A stretch of 64,000 nt of DNA from Pachyseris speciosa (Eukaryota; Cnidaria; Anthozoa; Scleractinia; Pachyseridae). The translations under genes were made by a program, and so were the position numbers. Positions 10,107 through 64,000 of the stretch are shown here, piece after piece. How positions within the stretch are numbered: position 1 is the first letter of the stretch; every line of letters begins with the position of its first letter. The stretch spans positions 467,501 through 531,500 of the forward strand of contig JAEMWC010000135.1 of the NCBI GenBank assembly GCA_016490735.1, written 5' to 3'. Under the pieces are notes generated by a model that was not told where the DNA came from, searched no databases, and was given only the letters and a program-made list of their open reading frames with translations.

Positions 10107-10792
10107 GGAGTTTTACAGTCAAGTTAGTTCAAGCGTACCCCCCTAGATTACATTAATGAGTTGATAATTTGAACATTGAACCCGTTAGTCGTTTCGAATA
10201 ATGCAATCATTTTTGAAATATTCGAATCAAACTTCGATTGCTGATTGGACTAAACGAACAAAAGATGCTCCTTATATGGGAATTCGAAGCGTCCAACAGT
10301 GAGTGGAAGTTATAGGTGAAAAACGGTATTGTAAATGTTATTATCGAGTAGTTTTTTTGCTTTCTACATCCCATAGGGCTTATAGAAGTCTTATTCGTGA
10401 TAAAAGGATTTCAGGCGAAGTTCTAGCAAGTTTTCTCGTCAATATTTTTGGTTGTTTACGACGCTGTACGCTATCAGCTGTGTTTAATTTCATTCCGAAC
10501 AAATTTATTATTTTTAGAATTCCTTGGAAAGAACAATATTGTTGGATTTTAAAGGGCTAAAAAAGGTGTGCTCTATTAAAAAAGATGACAGAATTAAAGT
10601 CTCGTTGGTCGAACGCGTTTTTCAACACACATCTACGGACATAGTCCAATCAGCAATTGAAGTTTGATTCGAATATTTCAAAAATGATTGCATTATTCGA
10701 AACGACTAACGGGCTCAATGTTCAAATAATAGACTCATTAATGTACTCTAGTGGGGTACGCTTGACCTGACTTGACTGTAATCAAAGCTCCC
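10107..10792. mobile_element. Foldback element with ~150-bp inverted arms
   Basis: The left arm (about 10107-10252: GGAG...ACAGTCAAGTTAGTTCAAGCGT...GTTAGTCGTTTCGAATAATGC...GATTGGACTA) is inverted at about 10639-10792 with scattered mismatches. The interior (10253-10638) has an 85-codon frame with no recognisable content. Long arms around a short core suggest a foldback or MITE-type element. Confidence 0.65.
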
Positions 10793-10913
10793 TATAAACT
10801 TAAACAAAAACCACATAAAACTACTCAAACAGCGGTTAATACGCTTTCTTTTGGCAAATTGTTGTTTATAAAATAACATGCAGACAACTGAAAAACAATG
10901 GAAATCATGTGCT

Positions 10914-10915
10914 GC

Positions 10916-10977
<62 letters not shown>
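10914..10977. repeat. (TAA)n microsatellite at the 5' side of the R4-like element
   Basis: About 20 uninterrupted AAT/TAA triplets directly abut the first bases of the retrotransposon. A second TAA/ATT tract abuts its 3' end at 14565. Confidence 0.95.
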
Positions 10978-11215
10978 TGGACACTGGAGTAGGGCAGGTT
11001 GGTGCCTCAGCCTTTTACGGGCAAAAAAGACGCTCCCGCCCACCAGAGTCTGGGGGAGTCAACCCCAAGCCACCCCTATTAGGGTTACAAAAATATTTAA
11101 GGGGTAGTAGCGACCCCTCAGCCTTGGTTGGCAGCCTACCTAGGAGAAGAGGATTCTGATACACAAACTCCCCAGCTAGTGGGTAAAATAGCAACTCTTC
11201 ATAAACCAAATTGAG

Positions 11216-11560
11216 ATGAGTGATAAAGATGATGATGACGGCGTAAATGGGACCCGAGTTAGGAGCGAGGGTGCCACGCCTGGCAGGGTGTCTGGGGAAC
11301 AGCAGCCAGCACCAGGTCGTTATCCTGCTACTGCTAGAACAAAATGGTCCAAAGAGGTAAGCAGGCTTGTGATGAAGTGCTACATCTGGAGTAACCCTGG
11401 TAGCAGAGGATACAGGAAACGCATGTTTGCCTTTTGGAGGAAGGTTGGAGAGATTGAGAATAGTGAGCAGAGACTAGCTGATCAAGCAAGAGCTTTAAAG
11501 GTAAATGGATGGCTGTACGACGTTGAGATGGAAGAACTGAAAAAAGAAGTAAACAACTAA
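11216..11560 (+). pseudogene. R4-like ORF, N-terminal Myb-like segment
   Basis: A 114-residue open piece of the retrotransposon polyprotein. The central KW-x-KE-x3-LVMKCY...GYRKRM...EQRLADQAR...NGWL pattern resembles the Myb-like DNA-binding region before RT in R2-group elements. TAA at 11558-11560 truncates it before the linker. Confidence 0.6.
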
Positions 11561-11765
11561 GGAGGGGGCTGTCAAGATAGAAGTAGCCCACCCATCTGAT
11601 TAGTAAAATGATGACGGACAATGAAAGTCAGCTCGTATACGAAAGTGCCATGCAAAGTGAAGAGGAAATGGGTCCTAGCCAACATAGGAATGGACCATCT
11701 CACCCGAACAGTGAACCGATGACAGGCATCAGCCTCATCAACCTCAGTTTGCGAATGAAAGTGAC

Positions 11766-12458
11766 ATGCAAAGTGAGGTAGGCAGGGCTTGTAGCCACCA
11801 TACCACACCTACGGAAATAGAACGATTCACAGATGAGGAGAAAGACATTTACAGTAGGATTCTGAAAGTGGTGAATGAAGGAGTGAGAGAAAGACTGCCA
11901 GCATTGCAAAAGGTGAACAAAAAGAAGATAAAAGCAGAGGTTGAGAGAGTAAACCAAGTACTGGAAAAAATGGACACAGAGGAAATGACTAACACCAATG
12001 ACCTTATCTATGCTGGAGCAGTTGTTGTAACCGAAGAGTTTGGGGTAAGAGGTAGGAAAGGGTCACAACCAAAAGAGCCAATGTGGAAGCGAAGATTGGA
12101 GTGTCAAATCAAAGGTTTGAGACGGAATCTAAGGAGAGTGGAGGCACTGTTGCAAGGAAGATCGTATAAAGATGAACTGGAACGAAAGTACAAGATATCT
12201 GAAAATGGTCTTAGACACGTCTTCGAAGATCTCAAACAAAGAATTTTCCGCAAGGCTACAAAGATACAAAGATATGAGAACAGAAACAAGCAGTTCCAAC
12301 AGAACAGACTGTTTGAGACTGCCCAGAGGAAGTTTTATGAGGAACTAAGTGGAGACAAAAATAACTCTGAACCGACACCTGATGAGAGATGGCTAAACAA
12401 TTTTGGGACAGTATCTGGGGCGAAGAAGCGACACACAATAGTGAGGCAGATTGGTTAA
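11766..12458 (+). pseudogene. R4-like ORF, linker before RT
   Basis: A 230-residue basic helical frame ending with a shift: beyond about 12395 the expected reading continues in another frame as QFWDSIWGEEATHN, the usual lead into RT in this family. Part of the same dead retrotransposon. Confidence 0.6.
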
Positions 12459-12755
12459 AGAAGCTGAACGAAGAAGGTCGCACAGCAAGCCAATATGTTC
12501 ATTACAACACACAAGGTGTCACAGTTTCTGAGAAAGATTCCAAACTGGAAGGCACCAGGGCCAGATTTGGTGCAAGGGTTTTGGTTGAAGAACTTTATCA
12601 GCCTGCATTGCCGTATCGCAAACCAGCTACAATCATGCTTGAATAATGGGAATGTGCCTGAGTGGATGACCAAAGGACGAACGGTCCTTATAATGAAAGT
12701 CCCCTAGAAAGGTACAACAGCAGAGAACTATCGCCACATAACCTGTCTTCCTGTC

Positions 12756-13775
12756 ATGTGGAAGCTCTTTACAGGGATAATATCTGAGGACCTCTATGAA
12801 TTCTTAGACAGTGAGAACGTACTTCCTGATGAGCAGAACGGGTGTAGGAAAAACTCCCAAGGAACTAAGGACCAGCTCTATATTGACAAAATGGTCCTAC
12901 GAGAGGTTAAATCCAGGAAGAAGAATATTGCAATGGGATGGATAGACTATAAGAAGGCTTACGACATGGTGCCACATCCCTGGATTCTTGAATGCCTAAA
13001 GTTATTTGGTGCAGCCCAAAATATCAGGAGCCTGCTGGAAAATTCTATGAAGAGCTGGCGAACAGAAATGACATCAAATGGCCAGAGCTTAGGAACTGTC
13101 TCCATCAAAAGAAGTATCTTCCAGGGAGATTCCCTGTTCCCGCTCCTTTTTGTGGTCACAATGATCCCTCTTACTATTATTCTCAGAAAGTGTGAAGCGG
13201 GGTATTTATATGCAAACAAAACTAAGTTAAACCACCTTTTCTTCATAGATGATTTGAAGCTATATGCCAGAAATGAGAACCACTTAGATTCACTGATACA
13301 AACAGTGCGAATAATCAGCAAGGACATTGGTATAAAATTTGGCATCGAAAAATGTGCTGTCCTGGTACTGAAGCGTGGCAGGCTGGCACATTCAGACGGG
13401 ATTACATTACCTGACGAGACTACAATAAGAGCTATGAAAGAAAGCGAGGGATACAAATATTCAGGAGTCCTTGAGGCGGACGGCATGCTACATGACACGA
13501 TGAAGGAAAAAAATCGGGAAGGAATACTTACGTCGCGTCAGAAAAGTTGCACAATTGAAGCTAAACGGTGGAAACCTGATAAGTGCCATAAACACCTGGG
13601 CAGTATCACTCCAGGATTTAGACCGCAGAACAAGAAAATTGCTGACAATGAACGGCTGCCAGTTAAGATAGGAGGAAAATTGAAAATATCCAAGGATGGA
13701 AGGAGATGCCATTATATCGGCAATTTGAGAGACAAAGCGAAGATCAAAGACACGATGAAACATGGACTTGGTTGA
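12756..13775 (+). pseudogene. R4-like reverse transcriptase domain
   Basis: A 339-residue frame holding RT motifs A (residues 62-70), B (QGDSLFPLLF, ~123-132) and C (FIDD, 163-166). The upstream fingers motif WKAPGPD is in a different frame at 12495-12707, so the domain is split. The thumb/connector follows and is again interrupted near 13775. Confidence 0.75.
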
Positions 13776-13894
13776 AAGAAGGAAAGCTTAAATGAGAAAC
13801 GGAGTCTCTTATTATTGCAGCACAAGATCAAGTAATAAGAACAAATTACGTAAAAGCAACGCTCGACAGGTCACAGGCTGATACCAAATGAAGA

Positions 13895-14551
13895 ATGTGC
13901 AAACAAAACAACGAGACCATCAGCCATATTTTAAGTGGGTCCCCGAAACTGGCGCAAAAAGATTACAAAAACAGACATGACAATGTAGCTAGGGCGATTA
14001 ATTGGGACCTGTCAGGAAAGTATGGGTTTGAGCGAAATGAGAGGTGGTATGACCATGTTCCGGACATTGTACTTGTTGTACTTGATAATGAAGATTACAA
14101 GATGTTGTGGGACTTAAGTGTGCGAACAGACCATGAGGTTGAAGCTAGGAGACCGGATTTATTGATCATTGACAAAAGAGAGAAGAACTGCCAAATTATA
14201 GACGTGGCAATCCCGGAAGATGGAAGGGTGAGAGCAAAAGAAGACGAGAAAGTAGAGAAATATCAAGATCTTGCGAGAGAAATTCGAAAGATGTGGGGAA
14301 TAAGGACAAAGGTGATACCCATAGTGGTGGGGGCATTGGGAACAATACCACTAAGGTTAAAAGAAAATCTGAGGACCATTGGTGTGGACACATCCATTGA
14401 ACTGATTCAGAGATCTGTACTGTTGGGGTCGGCAAGGATCCTTAGGAAAGTGCTGGAGATGTTGGCAGGAGAGGAAAGTAACGATGAAGGACGCCTCTTG
14501 GTTTCCCTAGACAGCTGGCTGCTACCCGGAGCCAATGAAAACCAGATTTGA
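13895..14551 (+). pseudogene. R4-like restriction-type endonuclease C-terminus
   Basis: A 218-residue frame with a CKQ-NNETISHIL zinc-knuckle remnant, YKNRHDNVARAI, the RPDLLIID...IIDVAIP endonuclease core and VVGALGTIPLRL near the end. The knuckle has lost its later Cys (SGSPKLAQ where CSCPKLAQ occurs in the fragment at 63.1 kb), so even this domain is decayed. Confidence 0.7.
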
Positions 14552-14564
14552 TCTGAGATTATTA

Positions 14565-14643
14565 GCAATAATAATAATAATAATAATAATAACATTATTA
14601 TTATTATTATTAATTATTATTATATGTGATTATTATTATTATT
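14565..14643. repeat. (AAT)n/(ATT)n microsatellite at the 3' side of the R4-like element
   Basis: AAT triplets, a short CATT junction, then ATT triplets. Together with 10914-10977 it brackets the retrotransposon, and it lies about 35 bp from the gene B stop codon. Confidence 0.9.
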
Positions 14644-14676
14644 CAAAAACAACAAAACTTACAGAACAAAACTTCA

Positions 14677-62144
<47,468 letters not shown>

Positions 62145-62544
62145 CTGAAACGAGAGTTAGTAGAATTAACAATTGCAATTATTGTTATTGGATAAGATTG
62201 AGCATCACAGCGAGAATTAGCATGGCCGAGATTTGCGTTTTCTGCCGAAGCCGAAAACGAAAACGAGGCCTAGGCTTGCGCTTTCTCCGCACTAAAAGGT
62301 TACATTTGCATCGAATTTTGTTCACTGAATTTCAACTGATCGTCCGACAAGAAGTAAAATTTACATACTTGACAACCGATGAAAACAATCTAGCCAGGAA
62401 AAGATAATCGTGTTTTCTGTGAGGGAAGCCGAAGTAATACTGAACAAAGGTATAAAACTAAATACGAATGGTTTCTTCAAGTGACTAATTACCACTCACG
62501 AATCTCTCTTGTCCAGTTTGTCCATCCCGCACGGAAAGATAAGC

Positions 62545-62545
<1 letters not shown>
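62145..62545. other. Intron upstream of the D1 exon, unit 3
   Basis: Matches the D4-to-D1 introns of the other units (38941-39340, 50237-50636). A plus-strand frame of 119 codons repeats in all three copies but has no recognisable content, and the triplication alone explains its conservation. Confidence 0.6.
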
Positions 62546-62603
<58 letters not shown>

Positions 62604-62706
62604 TAGTCCTAGTTAGTCCACGGCCTCCCTCTCTTCTTGGTAAGTACAGGTCCAACGTAAGCCACCTGTACTTACCAAGAAGAGAAGGAGGGCGTGGACT
62701 AATTAG
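62546..62706. repeat. (AAT)n and intact ~98-bp palindrome at the right edge of unit 3
   Basis: An AAT tract to about 62604, then arms CTAGTTAGTCCACGGCCTCC ... AAGTACAGGT inverted as ACCTGTACTTACC ... GGGCGTGGACTAATTAG around a 12-nt loop. This is the full-length version of the hairpin whose right arm is truncated at the other two unit ends. Confidence 0.88.
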
Positions 62707-62773
62707 TGTTGAGGACGCTATAAATACTGAATAAAGAAATATCAATGTCTATGTATGCCAGAGCCAGGAACGG

Positions 62774-63195
62774 TTGTTGAAAGCTGAATGGAAGAGGAAG
62801 AATGTCGATGAAGTTGAAACGCCAAAAGAATATAAGAAAAGGATGAAAAGGAAAAGAACTGAGGACTGGTCTGGAAAGGAGCTACATGGACAGTTCAAGA
62901 GAGAGACAGAGAACCTATCTGGTGTTTCTTGGAATTGGATGAGAACTGGTGAATTGAAGAATGAGACAGAAGGGCTTATTTATGCCGCACAAGATCAGGC
63001 ACTAAGAACAAACGCCATAAAAGCCAGAATCGAAAACCAAAATGTGTAACCCAAATGCAGAATGTGTGGGAGTCACGATGAAACTGTGCAGCATATTTTG
63101 TGTAGTTGCCCCAAGCTTGCGCAGACAGAATATAAAAAGAGGCATGATGTTGTTGGGCGGGTCACTGGAAAAATTGAAAATTTCCATAGTATGTA
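62774..63195 (+). mobile_element. R4-like non-LTR retrotransposon fragment
   Basis: The frame 62774-63049 reads EYKKRMKRKRTEDWSGKELH, TGELKNETEGLIYAAQDQAL and RTNAIKARIENQ. After a stop it continues CRMCGSHDETVQHILCSCPK and LAQTEYKKRHDVVGRV, an intact C-x2-C...H...C knuckle. It covers the RT-to-endonuclease linker of the same family as 10978-14565 but is a different copy. It is truncated on both sides, by the palindrome region and by the minisatellite. Confidence 0.7.
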
Positions 63196-64000
63196 AAAAA
63201 CATGTAAATAACATGTAAATGATCAGAAAGATACTGTAAATGAATATTTACATGATTTTTACCCATTTACATGTTCTGAAAAATCCTGTAAAAAACATGT
63301 AAATAATTCAGGTGAAACATGTAAATTATGGAAAAGATCCTGTAAATTTCTCAGCCCAGGGACACAAGACCATGTAAATAGCATGTAAATGAAATAAAGA
63401 ATCCTGTAAATAGCATGTAAATCCAGTAAGGGAACCTGTAAATATCATGTAAATCGAATTAAGGATCCTGTAAATATCATGCAAATCGAATGAGGGGTCT
63501 GTAAATATCATGTAAATGGAAAAAGGGGGCCTGTAAATATCACGTAAATCGTATAAAGGAGCCTGTAAATATCATGTAAATCGAATAAAGGAGCCTGTAA
63601 ATATCATGTAAATGGTAAAAGGGAGCCTAGAAAAATCACGTAAATCGAATAAAGGAGCCTGTAAATATCATGTAAATCGAATAAAGGAGCCTATAAATAT
63701 CATGTAAATCGAATAAAGGAGCCTGTAAATATCATGTAAATCGAATAAAGGAGCCTGTAAATATCATGTAAATGGAAAAAAGGGAGCCTGTAAAAATCAC
63801 GTAAATCGAATAAAGGAGCCTGTAAATATCATGTAAATCGAATAAAGGAGCCTGTAAATATCATGTAAATGGAAAAAAGGGAGCCTGTAAAAATCACGTA
63901 AATCGAATAAAGGAGCCTGTAAATATCATGTAAATCGAATAAAGGAGCCTGTAAATATCATGTAAATCGAATAAAGGAGCCTGTAAAAATCATGTAAATG
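63190..64000. repeat. 32-bp minisatellite array, continues beyond the window
   Basis: The unit is CCTGTAAATATCATGTAAAT followed by CGAATAAAGGAG, with two TGTAAAT motifs per unit. From 63190 to about 63420 copies are degenerate and irregularly spaced; from about 63540 to the window end they are nearly uniform, with a subfamily reading GGAAAAAAGGGAG. No coding potential. The array is open at the right edge. Confidence 0.93.

Larger units (their letters stand above)
10978..14565 (+). mobile_element. Decayed R2/R4-type (REL-endonuclease) non-LTR retrotransposon
   Basis: A nearly complete but inactive copy. In order: a Myb-like N-terminal region (11216-11560, RTKWSKEVSRLVMKCY, EQRLADQARALKVNGWL); a basic linker (11766-12458); then, after frameshifts near 12395 and 12640-12760, reverse transcriptase. 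RT motif A is WIDYKKAYD, motif B QGDSLFPLLF, and motif C FIDD (residues 163-166 of the 12756-13775 frame, Ile in place of the usual Ala). The C-terminal part (13895-14551) has a zinc-knuckle-like C-x2-C...H...RHD and RPDLLIIDK...DVAIP, which fits the PD-D restriction-like endonuclease of the R2 group. Flanking TAA repeats on both sides match the known TAA preference of Dong in the R4 clade. At least five frame breaks rule out activity. Confidence 0.82.

Noticed and set aside
10748..10984. Poly-leucine and poly-asparagine frames across the TAA tract
   Set aside because: Pure translations of a microsatellite; the same applies to serine/leucine frames over the CT repeats at 18451-18580 and 36818-37036.
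63190..64000. A CRISPR-like array (regular 32-bp repeats)
   Set aside because: The whole unit repeats with no unique spacers, and the genome is eukaryotic, so it is a minisatellite.

Overview
The window is animal nuclear DNA, most likely from an anthozoan cnidarian and plausibly a stony coral. The basis is spliced genes for secreted proteins built from discoidin (F5/8 type C, FA58C) and thrombospondin type-1 (TSP1) domains, an arrangement like the coral skeletal-matrix protein coadhesin. It also holds abundant tRNA-derived short repeats, MITE-like palindromes, TAA microsatellites and decayed LINEs. Species and names are inferred from memory; no search was run.

Layout. 1-870: a decayed LINE 3' fragment and AT-rich DNA. 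1824-8435 (+): gene A, the 3' part of a secreted adhesion gene: second half of an FA58C domain, three TSP1 domains, two copies of a Cys/Trp-rich C-terminal domain (here 'domain X'), stop at 6938, then a probable 3'UTR intron. 8436-14650: intergenic, holding a MITE with TTA target duplication, a long-armed foldback element, and a decayed R2/R4-type non-LTR retrotransposon flanked on both sides by TAA microsatellite. 14677-62144 (-): gene B, a paralogue of gene A lying tail-to-tail with it. It reads right to left: twelve FA58C domains in three tandem genomic units, one further unique FA58C domain, seven TSP1 domains, and two X domains ending in a stop. 62700-64000: a second R4-like fragment, then a 32-bp minisatellite that runs off the window.

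The most striking feature is the tandem triplication at 27900-62700. Each unit is about 11.3-11.9 kb and carries eight exons encoding four different FA58C domains (D1-D4 in transcript order). Exon pairs begin and end in intron phase 1, so each unit adds 644 codons in frame, and the window portion of gene B would encode about 2,700 residues. The middle unit is a mosaic: its left half follows unit 3 and its right half follows unit 1, the signature of unequal crossing-over between two older copies. Two exons are broken (a 1-nt deletion in unit 1 D3, a 26-nt deletion in unit 3 D2), and a 404-bp transposon has landed beside a splice donor in unit 3 only.

How the parts work together (inference): both genes should make extracellular, disulfide-rich, multi-adhesive proteins. 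FA58C domains usually bind carbohydrate, lipid or collagen, and TSP1 domains bind glycosaminoglycan or matrix. The role of domain X is unknown. The 5' ends of both genes, with their signal peptides and promoters, lie outside the window.
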